Assembly (NCBI GenBank): GCA_947475845.1
Contig: CANJMO010000011.1
Coordinates: 1-48,698 of the forward strand
Source: Caulobacteraceae bacterium
GTDB taxonomy: Bacteria > Pseudomonadota > Alphaproteobacteria > Caulobacterales > Caulobacteraceae
Direction: 5' to 3'
DNA: 48,698 nucleotides
Shown here: piece after piece, positions 27,788 to 35,067 of the stretch
Layout: each line of letters opens with the position of its first letter
How positions within the stretch are numbered: the first letter of the stretch is position 1
The notes under the pieces: generated by a model
Databases searched by the model: none
The model's input: only the letters and a program-made list of their open reading frames with translations
Told to the model about the DNA's origin: nothing
Made by a program: the position numbers and the translations under genes

Positions 27788-27811
27788 GGGCGGACGATCT
27801 GGCGTCTGCCC
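27788..27811 (+). terminator. Hairpin after kup
   Basis: GGGCGGACG pairs with CGTCTGCCC (nine pairs, one G-T) around a six-base loop, eleven bases after the kup stop, and is followed by a pyrimidine-rich run (CCTTCCCTCT). It is a plausible terminator separating kup from pyrB. Confidence 0.5.
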
Positions 27812-27850
27812 CTTCCCTCTGTGCGCGAAGCCCCCTAAAAGCGTGGCTTC

Positions 27851-28825
27851 ATGACCAAGCTGGTAGGCATCGACGACGTCCGCGCGCGGACCTTCGCCTT
27901 CCCCGCACCCCATTTCATCGGCGTTCAGGACCTCAATCGCCTGCAGGTGATGGACCTGCTGGCCCTGGCCGAAACCTTCGTCACCCTCAACCGGCAACAG
28001 GCCAAGAAGCTCGACCTGCTCAAGGGTCTGACGCTGATGAACCTGTTCTTCGAGAACTCGACGCGCACCCAGAGCTCCTTCGAGCTGGCCGGCAAACGCC
28101 TCGGCGCCGACGTGGTCAACATGAACCCGCGCGCCTCTTCCATGGCCAAGGGCGAGACCCTGATCGACACGGCGGTCACCCTCAACGCCATGCACCCCGA
28201 CCTCTTGGTCGTCCGCCACGCCTCCTCCGGCGCCGCGGCCCTCCTGGCGCAGAAGGTCTCCGGCAGCGTGATCAACGCCGGCGACGGCCAGCACGAACAC
28301 CCGACCCAGGCCCTGCTCGACGCCCTGTCGATCAAGCAGGCGTTCGGCCATGTCGACGGCCTGACCGTGGCCATCTGCGGCGACGTCGCCCACAGCCGCG
28401 TGGCCCGCTCCAACGTGATCATGCTGTCGATGCTCGGGGCCAACGTCCGCCTGGTCGGCCCGCCGACCCTGATCCCCGGCTCGGCCGAGCGCTGGGGCGT
28501 CGAGGTCCATCACGACATGCGCAAGGGCATCGCCGGCGCCGACGTCGTCATGATGCTGCGCCTGCAGCTGGAGCGGATGCAGGGCGCCCTGGTCCCCTCC
28601 ACCCGCGAGTACTTCCGCTTCTACGGCCTGGACCGCGAGAAGCTGGCCGCCGCCGCGCCCCATGTCAGGGTCATGCACCCCGGCCCGATGAACCGCGGGG
28701 TCGAGATCGACTCCGACGTGGCCGACGATCCCACCGTCAGCCTGATCCAGAACCAGGTCGAGATGGGGGTGGCCGTGCGCATGGCCGTCCTCGCCAGCCT
28801 CGCCGCCCGACTGGACGTGGCCTGA
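27851..28825 (+). CDS. pyrB: Aspartate carbamoyltransferase catalytic chain
   Basis: 324 residues. The carbamoyl-phosphate loop [20 protein letters not shown], the HASSGAAA (H-x-x-S/H) region, [30 protein letters not shown] and the final [11 protein letters not shown] are all present. It makes carbamoyl-aspartate, the second step of UMP synthesis. The stop overlaps the start of pyrC' (TGATG), as expected for a coupled pair. No pyrI is present, which fits the class where PyrB associates with a dihydroorotase-like partner. Confidence 0.98.
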   Translation: MTKLVGIDDVRARTFAFPAPHFIGVQDLNRLQVMDLLALAETFVTLNRQQAKKLDLLKGLTLMNLFFENSTRTQSSFELAGKRLGADVVNMNPRASSMAKGETLIDTAVTLNAMHPDLLVVRHASSGAAALLAQKVSGSVINAGDGQHEHPTQALLDALSIKQAFGHVDGLTVAICGDVAHSRVARSNVIMLSMLGANVRLVGPPTLIPGSAERWGVEVHHDMRKGIAGADVVMMLRLQLERMQGALVPSTREYFRFYGLDREKLAAAAPHVRVMHPGPMNRGVEIDSDVADDPTVSLIQNQVEMGVAVRMAVLASLAARLDVA

Positions 28826-30162
28826 TGGCGCCCAAACCCAGAACCATGACCGCCCGCTCCGGCGCAAACGGCCAAGCTATCGCCTTCATCAACGCCCGCA
28901 TGGTCGATCCCGAAGGCCGCTACGACGGCCCCGGCTCGGTGGTGGTCCAGGGCGGCGTGATCGCCGACGTGGTCCGCAAGCCCGGTCTGGGCGAACTGTC
29001 CGCCGATATCCGGGTGATCGACTGCAACGGGGCCATGCTCGCCCCGGGCCTGATCGACATCCGGGTCAAGACCGGCGAGCCGGGCGCAGAGCAGAAAGAG
29101 ACGCTGAAGTCCGCCTGCCGCGCCGCCGCCGCCGGGGGCGTCACCTCTATCGTCATCCAGCCCGACACCGACCCCGCCGTGGACGATCCGGCCACCGTCG
29201 ACTTCATCCTGCGCCGGGCGCGCGACATCGAGCTGGTTCACGTCTATTGCGCCGGCGCCGCCACCCAGTCGCTCGGCGGCGAGCGTATGGCCGAGATCGG
29301 CCTGATGCTGGAGGCTGGCGCCCGCTACCTCACCGACGTCGATCGCGTCATCGCCGACTCCAAGGTGATGCAGCGCGTCCTGACCTACGCCAAGGGCTTC
29401 GGCGCCCTGGTCGCGCACCGCCCCGCCGATCCCTATCTGTCGGCCGGAACCGTGGCCACGGGCGGCGAATTCGCCTCGCGCATGGGCTTGGCCGGCGCGC
29501 CGGTCGTCGCCGAGCGGATCATGCTGGAGCGAGACCTGGCCTTGGCCGAGATCACCGGCGCCCGCCTGCTGGTCGACCAGATCACCTGCGCCGACGCCCT
29601 GGAGAGCCTGGAGCGCGGCAAGAAGAAGGGGGTGCAGGTCACCGCCTCGGCCTCGATCAACCACCTCAGCTTCAACGAGCTGGATATCGGCGACTACCGC
29701 ACCTTCTACCGCCTCGACCCGCCCCTGCGCTGCGAGGACGACCGCCAGGCCCTGATCGACGCCATCTCGTCGGGCCTGGTCGAAGTCGTCACCTCCGCCC
29801 ACGCCCCCGCCCCCGCCGAGGACAAGCGTCTGCCCTTCGCCGAGGCGGTGCCGGGCGCGGTGGGTCTGGAAACCCTGCTCGCCGGCCTGCTGTCCCTGCA
29901 CCATGAGGACCGCGTGGCCCTGGTCGACCTGATGCGCACCGTCACCTACGCCCCGGCGACCCTGCTCGGCCTGCCCGGCGGACGCCTGTCGCCCGGCGCC
30001 CCGGCCGACCTCGTCCTGTGCGATCTCGACGCCCCCTTCGCCCTGGACGCCGACAAGCTGATCTCCAAGTCCAAGAACTCGCCGTTCGACGGCCGCCGCC
30101 TGCAGGGCCAGGTCCTGCTGACCATGGCCGGCGGCCGCATCGTCCACCAGGCCGAGGAATAG
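28825..30162 (+). CDS. Dihydroorotase-like protein PyrC', metal ligands missing (probably inactive)
   Basis: 445 residues, amidohydrolase fold. An active dihydroorotase has D-x-H-V-H-x-R-E-P-G; here the same place reads APGLIDIRVKTGEPG, so both His ligands and the substrate Arg are changed (His to Arg, His to Lys, Arg to Gly). The later D-H-A-P is TSAHAP, without the Asp. The remaining fold is well preserved (PFAEAVPGAVGLETLLAGL). Such pseudo-dihydroorotases are known beside pyrB in Pseudomonas, where they support the ATCase complex structurally. I infer the same role; a true pyrC should be elsewhere in the genome. Start overlaps the pyrB stop. Confidence 0.93.
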   Translation: MAPKPRTMTARSGANGQAIAFINARMVDPEGRYDGPGSVVVQGGVIADVVRKPGLGELSADIRVIDCNGAMLAPGLIDIRVKTGEPGAEQKETLKSACRAAAAGGVTSIVIQPDTDPAVDDPATVDFILRRARDIELVHVYCAGAATQSLGGERMAEIGLMLEAGARYLTDVDRVIADSKVMQRVLTYAKGFGALVAHRPADPYLSAGTVATGGEFASRMGLAGAPVVAERIMLERDLALAEITGARLLVDQITCADALESLERGKKKGVQVTASASINHLSFNELDIGDYRTFYRLDPPLRCEDDRQALIDAISSGLVEVVTSAHAPAPAEDKRLPFAEAVPGAVGLETLLAGLLSLHHEDRVALVDLMRTVTYAPATLLGLPGGRLSPGAPADLVLCDLDAPFALDADKLISKSKNSPFDGRRLQGQVLLTMAGGRIVHQAEE

Positions 30163-30185
30163 ACCCCTCAACGGGGGCTCCGAAT

Positions 30186-30209
30186 GAACTAAGTCGCAGC
30201 TTGGCTGTT
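30186..30209 (+). promoter_or_regulatory. ECF-type promoter-like sequence upstream of cytochrome c' gene
   Basis: GAAC (30186-30189), 17 bases, GTT (30207-30209), about 70 bases before the ATG. It has the form of the GGAAC-N16/17-GTT promoters used by EcfG-type stress sigma factors in alphaproteobacteria, though the base before GAAC is T instead of G. A nearly identical block (TGAACyAArTC-CAGCTT) occurs before the next gene. Confidence 0.4.
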
Positions 30210-30281
30210 TTGCTCTTGGCGCCATCCGGCAAGCCAGAGCGGATGCATATCCGCGCCAACGCTCGATCGAGGAGAATTCCC

Positions 30282-30920
30282 ATGCGTTCCAATATCTTGC
30301 TGGCCAGTGCGGCCGCTCTGATCCTGGCTTCCGCCGGCGGCGCTTACGCCGTCGCCCAGGACAACGCCGCCGCCACGGCCGCCGCCAAGGACGCCAAGGC
30401 CTCCGCCGGCGTCGCTCAGAAGAGCGCCAAGGTCGCTGAGAAAAAGGCCAAGGTCGCCACCAAGAAGGCCGCCGTCGCCGACAAGCAGGCCGGCAAGGCC
30501 GAGAAGGCCGCCATGACCGCCGCCCAGAAGGAAGGCCTGGTCAAGGACCGCATCGACTTCATGAAGGCCCAGGCCGCCGACAACAAGGCGATCAATGACT
30601 ACGCCAAGGGCATGGCCACCAAGGAACAGGCCACCACCGCCATCAACGACCTGATCACCCGCTCGACCAAGATCGCCGCGATGTTCCCCGCTGGCACCAG
30701 CTCCAAGGACCTGCCCGGCAAGAGCAACGCCAAGCCGGAAATCTGGTCCGACTTCGACCGCTTCGCCGGCATCGCCAAGGTCCTTCACGACACCGCCATG
30801 AAGGAAGCCGAACTGATCAAGACCGGCTCGCCCGAAGACGTCGGCAAGGCTCAGGCCGATCTGGGCAAGAACGGCTGCGGCGGCTGCCACGGCCCGTTCC
30901 GTGAAAAGCTGCCCGGCTAA
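30282..30920 (+). CDS. Cytochrome c' / c-556-type protein with Lys/Ala-rich N-terminal segment
   Basis: 212 residues. Signal peptide MRSNILLASAAALILASAGG; then a highly charged helical segment of KAK/AAK repeats (residues about 25-75); then a four-helix cytochrome c' domain starting VKDRIDFMKAQAADNKAIND, containing FPAGTSSKDLPGKSNAKPEI and WSDFDRFAGIAKVLHD, with the haem site CGGCH at 199-203 near the end. It is periplasmic. Class II cytochromes c bind NO/CO or transfer electrons; the function here is open. ATG 30282 has GGAGAA eight bases upstream. The long Lys/Ala segment is unusual and is shared with the next gene. Confidence 0.85.
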   Translation: MRSNILLASAAALILASAGGAYAVAQDNAAATAAAKDAKASAGVAQKSAKVAEKKAKVATKKAAVADKQAGKAEKAAMTAAQKEGLVKDRIDFMKAQAADNKAINDYAKGMATKEQATTAINDLITRSTKIAAMFPAGTSSKDLPGKSNAKPEIWSDFDRFAGIAKVLHDTAMKEAELIKTGSPEDVGKAQADLGKNGCGGCHGPFREKLPG

Positions 30921-30930
30921 GCCTGCGATT

Positions 30931-30954
30931 GAACCAAATCCCAGCTTAACAGTT
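30931..30954 (+). promoter_or_regulatory. ECF-type promoter-like sequence upstream of Lys/Ala-rich gene
   Basis: GAAC (30931-30934), 17 bases, GTT (30952-30954), ten bases after the previous stop. The same arrangement and flanks occur before the cytochrome c' gene, which argues that the element is real, or that the whole unit was duplicated. Confidence 0.4.
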
Positions 30955-30964
30955 GTGAAGTCAT

Positions 30965-30986
30965 GCCCGGGGCGGCGCTCCCGGGC
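30965..30986 (+). terminator. Strong hairpin between the two Lys/Ala-rich genes
   Basis: GCCCGGG and CCCGGGC pair around an eight-base loop and are followed by ACAGCTTTTCTC. It could terminate the cytochrome c' mRNA. If the upstream GAAC-N17-GTT promoter is used, it would also lie at the very 5' end of the next mRNA and could protect it. Confidence 0.5.
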
Positions 30987-31011
30987 ACAGCTTTTCTCAA
31001 GAGGAAATCCC

Positions 31012-31401
31012 ATGCGCTCGAAAATCCTGCTCGCCGCCTCCGCCGCCCTGATTATGTCGTCGGTCGGCTTCACCGGCGCCTACGCCCAGCTCACCACCGG
31101 CCAACTGAAGTCTGACGGCAAGCCCGCCAACCCGGTCGTCGCCGACAAAAAGCTGGCCGAAGATCAAGCCGACGTGGCTCAGAAGGCCGCCAAGACCGCC
31201 GTGAAGAAGGCCGATGTCGCCGCCAAGTCCGCGGCGGCCGAACAAAGCCACATGGTCTCCTACGCCGACCTCGCCGCCGAAGACGCCAAGCTGGCCAAGG
31301 GCGACAAGAAGGTCGCCGTGAAGAAGGCCAAGGTCGCCGCGCACAAGGCCGACGTCGCCGCCGACAAGGCGGAAGACGCCGCCAAGGCCGCCGCGAAATA
31401 A
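31012..31401 (+). CDS. Secreted Lys/Ala-rich helical protein, paralogue without haem domain
   Basis: 129 residues. Its signal peptide MRSKILLAASAALIMSSVG closely resembles that of the preceding cytochrome c' protein (MRSNILLASAAALILASAG). The mature part is rich in Lys, Ala and Asp with repeated (A/V)-x-x-K-(A/K)-x-V-A-x-K-K-A units (QKAAKTAVKKADVAAKSAAA, KKVAVKKAKVAAHKADVAAD), predicted as long amphipathic or highly charged helices. No Cys-x-x-Cys-His. It may bind anionic surfaces or nucleic acids, or act as a stress-desiccation-like protein; this is speculation. ATG 31012 with AGAGGAAA upstream. Confidence 0.78.
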   Translation: MRSKILLAASAALIMSSVGFTGAYAQLTTGQLKSDGKPANPVVADKKLAEDQADVAQKAAKTAVKKADVAAKSAAAEQSHMVSYADLAAEDAKLAKGDKKVAVKKAKVAAHKADVAADKAEDAAKAAAK

Positions 31402-31409
31402 GGGTTATC

Positions 31410-31435
31410 GGCCCCGGCGGCTTGCCGTCGGGGCC
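31410..31435 (+). terminator. Hairpin after the Lys/Ala-rich gene
   Basis: GGCCCCGGC pairs with GTCGGGGCC (nine pairs, one G-T) around GGCTTGCC, nine bases after the stop, followed by TTCCCTCAT. Probably a terminator isolating this gene from plsY. Confidence 0.6.
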
Positions 31436-31494
31436 TTCCCTCATGCCTGCGAGCATGAGATGAAATCCCGGTCGCAACCGCCGGGGACTTCGTT

Positions 31495-32157
31495 TTGAGC
31501 ACCATCCAGCCTTGGCTCGCCGCCGTCCTCGTGATCGGCGGCTATTTGCTGGGCTCAATCCCCTTCGGCGTCATCGCCACCCGTATGGCCGGGCTCGACA
31601 TCCGCACTGTCGGCTCGGGCAATATCGGCGCGACCAATGTCCTGCGCACCGGCCGCAAGGACCTTGCGGCCATCACCCTGATCGGCGACGGCGGCAAGGG
31701 CGCGGGCGCGGTCGGCCTCGCCGCCCTGCTGGCCCACCAGATGGGCCTCGTCGCCAGCCAGCCCTTGATGTGCGCCCTCGCCGGCGGCGCGGCCTTCCTC
31801 GGCCACCTGTTCCCGGTCTGGCTCAAATTCAAGGGCGGCAAGGGCGTCGCCACCTTCCTCGGCGTCCTCCTGGCCGCGTCCTTCGTCGTCGGCCTGCTGG
31901 CCTGCGCCACCTGGGTCGCCGTGGCCAAGATCCTCAAGATCTCCTCGCTCTCGGCCCTGGTCGCCACCGCCCTGGCCCCGGTCTACGCCTACTTCCTCGG
32001 CTGCCCCGCGCCGACCGTGATCCTCGCCGCCGTCCTCGCGGTCCTGGTCTTAATCCGCCACCACGAGAACATCCGCCGCCTCCTGGCCGGAACCGAGCCG
32101 AGGATCGGCGCCAACAAGCCGCCCAAGGTCGTCCCAAGAACCAAGACCGCCAAATGA
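31495..32157 (+). CDS. plsY: Glycerol-3-phosphate acyltransferase PlsY
   Basis: 220 residues, five or more membrane segments. The three PlsY motifs are present: GYLLGSIPFG with the following DIRTVGSGNIGATNVLRTG, then FKGGKGVATFLGVLL, and the later RHHENIRRLLAGTEPRIG. It transfers the acyl group from acyl-phosphate to glycerol-3-phosphate, the first step of phospholipid synthesis, at the inner membrane. The TTG start at 31495 gives the proper N-terminus (STIQPWLAAVLVIGGYLLGS). The stop overlaps the dprA start by ATGA. Confidence 0.96.
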   Translation: MSTIQPWLAAVLVIGGYLLGSIPFGVIATRMAGLDIRTVGSGNIGATNVLRTGRKDLAAITLIGDGGKGAGAVGLAALLAHQMGLVASQPLMCALAGGAAFLGHLFPVWLKFKGGKGVATFLGVLLAASFVVGLLACATWVAVAKILKISSLSALVATALAPVYAYFLGCPAPTVILAAVLAVLVLIRHHENIRRLLAGTEPRIGANKPPKVVPRTKTAK

Positions 32158-33254
32158 CCGGCGCGCGGCTCAGCGACACGGAGCGCCGCGACTGGCTGCG
32201 CCTGTCCCGCGCTGAGAACGTCGGCCCGGTCGCCTTCCGCTACCTGATCGACAGCTACGGCGACGCCGCCACCGCCATCGCCGCCCTGCCCGAGCTGGCC
32301 AACCGCGCCGGCCGCGCCGCCCCGCCGCGCATCCCCACCATCGCCGAGGCCGAGCGTGAACTGGCCATGGGCGCCGCCATCGGCGCGAAACTGCTATGCG
32401 TCGGCGAGCCCGCCTTCCCGCCCCTGCTGGCCGTGCTCGACCCGCCGCCGCCCCTAATCTGGACCCGTGGCGACCCCGGCATCCTGCACGGCCGCGCCGT
32501 CGCCGTCGTCGGCGCCCGCATCGCCAGCGCGGCGGGCCAGCGCTTCGCCCGCACCCTAGGCCACGAGCTCGGCCAAGCCGGCTACACCGTCGTCTCCGGC
32601 CTCGCCCGAGGCATCGACGGCGCCGCCCACGAAGGCGCTCTGGCCACCGGCACGGTCGCCGTTCTTGGCGGCGGCCCCGACGACATCTACCCCTCCGAAC
32701 ACGCCGACCTTTATCGACGCATCGCCGAGCAAGGCTGCATCGTCTCCGAAAGCCCGCCCGGCTACCGCGCCCAGGCCAAGGACTTCCCCCGCCGCAACCG
32801 CCTGATCTCCGGCCTCTCGCTCGGCGTCATGGTGGTCGAGGCCGAACTGCGCTCCGGCTCCCTGATCACCGCCAGGCTCGCCGGCGAACAGGGCCGCGAG
32901 GTGTTCGCCGTCCCCGGCTCGCCCATGGACGCCCGCGCCAAGGGGACCAACGACCTGATCCGCCAGGGCGCCGCCCTGTGCGAAGGCGCCGCCGACGTCA
33001 TCGCCGGCCTGGACGGCATCGGCAGCGGCATGCGCGAGCCCGCCCCACCGCCCTATCGCGGACCGCAGGCCTCCGAAGCCGACCTCAAACTCCTGAAAAC
33101 CATCGAGGCCCTCCTCTCCCCCACCCCCACCAGCTGGGACGACCTCGCCCGCGCCGCCGGCGCGCCGGGGCCTCACGTCTACGCGGCGCTGGTGGAGCTA
33201 TCGTTGGCGGGCCGCTGCGAATTGCTGCCAGGCGGCATGGCGGTCAGCGTTTAG
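32154..33254 (+). CDS. dprA: DNA-processing protein DprA
   Basis: 366 residues. N-terminal helical part (WLRLSRAENVGPVAFRYLID), Rossmann-like core: AVAVVGARIASAAGQRFART, VVSGLARGIDGAAHEGALAT, GTVAVLGGGPDDIYPSEHAD, SESPPGYRAQAKDFPRRNRL, ISGLSLGVMVVEAELRSGSL, and the C-terminal winged-helix-like DML1 region (LSPTPTSWDDLARAAGAPGP). It loads RecA on incoming single-stranded DNA in natural transformation. It is translationally coupled to plsY. The 3' end overlaps the next minus-strand gene by 11 bases. Confidence 0.97.
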   Translation: MTGARLSDTERRDWLRLSRAENVGPVAFRYLIDSYGDAATAIAALPELANRAGRAAPPRIPTIAEAERELAMGAAIGAKLLCVGEPAFPPLLAVLDPPPPLIWTRGDPGILHGRAVAVVGARIASAAGQRFARTLGHELGQAGYTVVSGLARGIDGAAHEGALATGTVAVLGGGPDDIYPSEHADLYRRIAEQGCIVSESPPGYRAQAKDFPRRNRLISGLSLGVMVVEAELRSGSLITARLAGEQGREVFAVPGSPMDARAKGTNDLIRQGAALCEGAADVIAGLDGIGSGMREPAPPPYRGPQASEADLKLLKTIEALLSPTPTSWDDLARAAGAPGPHVYAALVELSLAGRCELLPGGMAVSV

Positions 33255-33999
33255 CCCCCGGTCGCACGAACCCCGCGTTGCCATCCGCCGTCGGCGGGTT
33301 GCGGTTATTCTCGCACAGGAAGTACTCCATGATCCGCTCTCCGGAGGGGCGGTAGAGCGTCCGCGTGGTCCACGGCTTGGTGAAGGTCTTCGGATCGTCG
33401 ACCGTGATCAGGTCCTCCAGCGTGCCGTCCCCCAGCCGCCGGAACCGCTCCTCCAGATGCATCGCCTCGGTGTGCGGCATGCCGGTCAGGTCGATGCTGG
33501 TCTTGTCGTTGAAGCCGGTGGTGTCGACCACCAGGGTGTCGCCCTCCCAACGGCCGATGGAATCGCCAAGGAAGCCGAAGTTCTCCGCCTCCGGCAGATG
33601 CGGCTCGTTCATCCGGATCACGCGGAACACCCGCGTCTCCTCGAACAGCATGGTCACCTGCTTGGGCGTCTGGATCACCTGGATCGGATAGTTGGCCGCC
33701 ATCATCATCAGCGGCATGCCCATCGGCAGGCAACTGAGGTTGCTCGCCGCGAACGGCTGGCCCTTGTCGCTGTCGGCGATGCGCTTGGCGTAGAGGTCGC
33801 GCGCCCACGGCTGCATGGCGGGCGCCCCGCCCTCCAGGGTCTGGGGAATCCGCTGCGCCGCCGGATACACGGACGTCGCCTTGTAGTTCATCAGGCTCCA
33901 CATGCCCGAGATGTCGCCGTCGGCGAAGGCGGGCCCGGCGATGGCGAGCGCCACGGCGGCGAGGCTCGCTGAGATGAGGGCTTTGCGATGCAGAGGCAC
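33244..33999 (-). CDS. Secreted protein of unknown function (aromatic/Met-rich)
   Basis: 251 residues. GTG 33999 is preceded by GGGAGG at ideal spacing and starts a signal peptide (VPLHRKALISASLAAVALAI then AGPAFA/DGD). An upstream frame to 34080 is Arg-rich and unlikely. The mature protein has motifs DISGMWSLMNYK, SCLPMGMPLMMMAANYPIQV, QVTMLFEETRVFRVIRMNEP, GRWEGDTLVVDTTGFNDKTS and EERFRRLGDGTLEDLITVDD. The pattern G-x-W-E-G-D-T-L-V-V-(D/E)-T-x-x-F is found in a widespread family of secreted proteins of unknown role in Gram-negatives; I cannot give a function. Confidence 0.8.
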   Translation of the reverse strand: MPLHRKALISASLAAVALAIAGPAFADGDISGMWSLMNYKATSVYPAAQRIPQTLEGGAPAMQPWARDLYAKRIADSDKGQPFAASNLSCLPMGMPLMMMAANYPIQVIQTPKQVTMLFEETRVFRVIRMNEPHLPEAENFGFLGDSIGRWEGDTLVVDTTGFNDKTSIDLTGMPHTEAMHLEERFRRLGDGTLEDLITVDDPKTFTKPWTTRTLYRPSGERIMEYFLCENNRNPPTADGNAGFVRPGAKR

Positions 34000-34090
34000 T
34001 TGGAACCTCCCTTGGCCGCGCCTGACGCGCGGTCTTGCTCTTGGGACCTCACGATGAGCGCGCCGGGGCGCCTTCGTCAATCGCGTTGCG

Positions 34091-34260
34091 CATCACCTCC
34101 CCCATCGCGGAGCGATGGCGGGAGGGGGACCGCCCGCTGAAAAGCGGGGGGTGGAGGGGGCAGGCCGCAAGCGTGGTGGCCGCCGCTCGCCCCTTCACCT
34201 CGCGCTCTTCGCTGCGCTCGGCGAGCGGTCCACCTCCCGCCGCTTCGCGGGGGAGGTGAT
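34091..34260. repeat. 170-bp inverted-repeat element (REP/MITE-like)
   Basis: The block is bounded by perfect 12-base inverted ends (ATCACCTCCCCC at 34091-34102; GGGGGAGGTGAT at 34249-34260). It contains several inner hairpins, for example ATCGCGGAGCGAT, CCCGCTGAAAAGCGGG, and a pair involving the GCTCGCC/GGCGAGC arms. It lies between dsbA-like and the secreted unknown gene and encodes nothing evident. Shape and position suggest an intergenic mobile repeat of the kind scattered in Caulobacterales genomes; only one copy is in this window. Confidence 0.75.
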
Positions 34261-34266
34261 CCGCGC

Positions 34267-34914
34267 CTAACCGGCGGGTTTGGTCGCCCGCGCCGCGGCA
34301 ACCAGCTTGGGGAAGTCCAGCGAGGCCGAGGCTTCGGTCTGGATGTGGTTGTTCACGATGAAGGTCGGGGTCTGGAAGATGCGCAGCGAGCGCGCCAGGT
34401 TCAGGTTGGCGTAGACCGCTTCCTGGATCTTGGGGTCTTCCATGTCCTTCTTCAGCTTGGCGATGTTCAGGCCCACGGTCTTGGCGGTGTCGAACACGTC
34501 CTGCTCGGTCAGCCGCCCGCGATAGGCCATCAGGGCGTGGTGAAACGCCTCGTACTTGCCCTGCCGCACCGCGGCCAAGGCCGCCTTGGTAGCGATCAGC
34601 GATTGCGGGGTCAGGATCGGGAATTCCTTGATCACGATCTTCACGTTCTTGTCGGCCTTGACCAGGTCCTGCAGACGCGGCTCCACCGCCTTGCAGAACG
34701 GGCAGACGTAGTCGAAGAACTCGACGATCACGACGTCGCCGTTGGGATTGCCGAACACCTGCGAGATGCCGTCGTTGCGCAGCTGCGCGGCCTTGCCGGC
34801 CACGACTTCATCGCTGGCGGCGGGCGGATCGGCGGCGTCCGAGCGGGAGGCCGCGCCGAATAGCAGCAGGCTGGCGGCCGTCGCCACCATCGCGATACGC
34901 AAGAAGCCACGCAT
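34267..34914 (-). CDS. DsbA-like periplasmic thiol-disulfide oxidoreductase
   Basis: 215 residues. Signal peptide (MRGFLRIAMVATAASLLLFG, cut near SDA/AD). Thioredoxin core with VVIVEFFDYVCPFCKAVEPR (CPFC at residues 71-74), FPILTPQSLIATKAALAA, and the cis-Pro loop RIFQTPTFIVNN. It belongs to the DsbA-like group near BdbD/ScsC instead of classical DsbA (CPHC). It probably oxidises or isomerises disulfides in the periplasm. ATG 34914 fits the signal peptide. The next minus-strand gene (33999) is separated by the 170-bp repeat. Confidence 0.9.
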   Translation of the reverse strand: MRGFLRIAMVATAASLLLFGAASRSDAADPPAASDEVVAGKAAQLRNDGISQVFGNPNGDVVIVEFFDYVCPFCKAVEPRLQDLVKADKNVKIVIKEFPILTPQSLIATKAALAAVRQGKYEAFHHALMAYRGRLTEQDVFDTAKTVGLNIAKLKKDMEDPKIQEAVYANLNLARSLRIFQTPTFIVNNHIQTEASASLDFPKLVAAARATKPAG

Positions 34915-35067
34915 GTCGTTCCTCCCGCGCCTGTCTGACCGGCGCCCTGCAGCCAGCTTAGCGGTCCCCGCTACCGGGCGCCATGGGTCCGGAGAACCAG
35001 GTTTGCTCCATTAGTCCGTCTGGCGCATTGTTCATGCAGGCGTCGGACATCCGGCGCGGACACTCCA

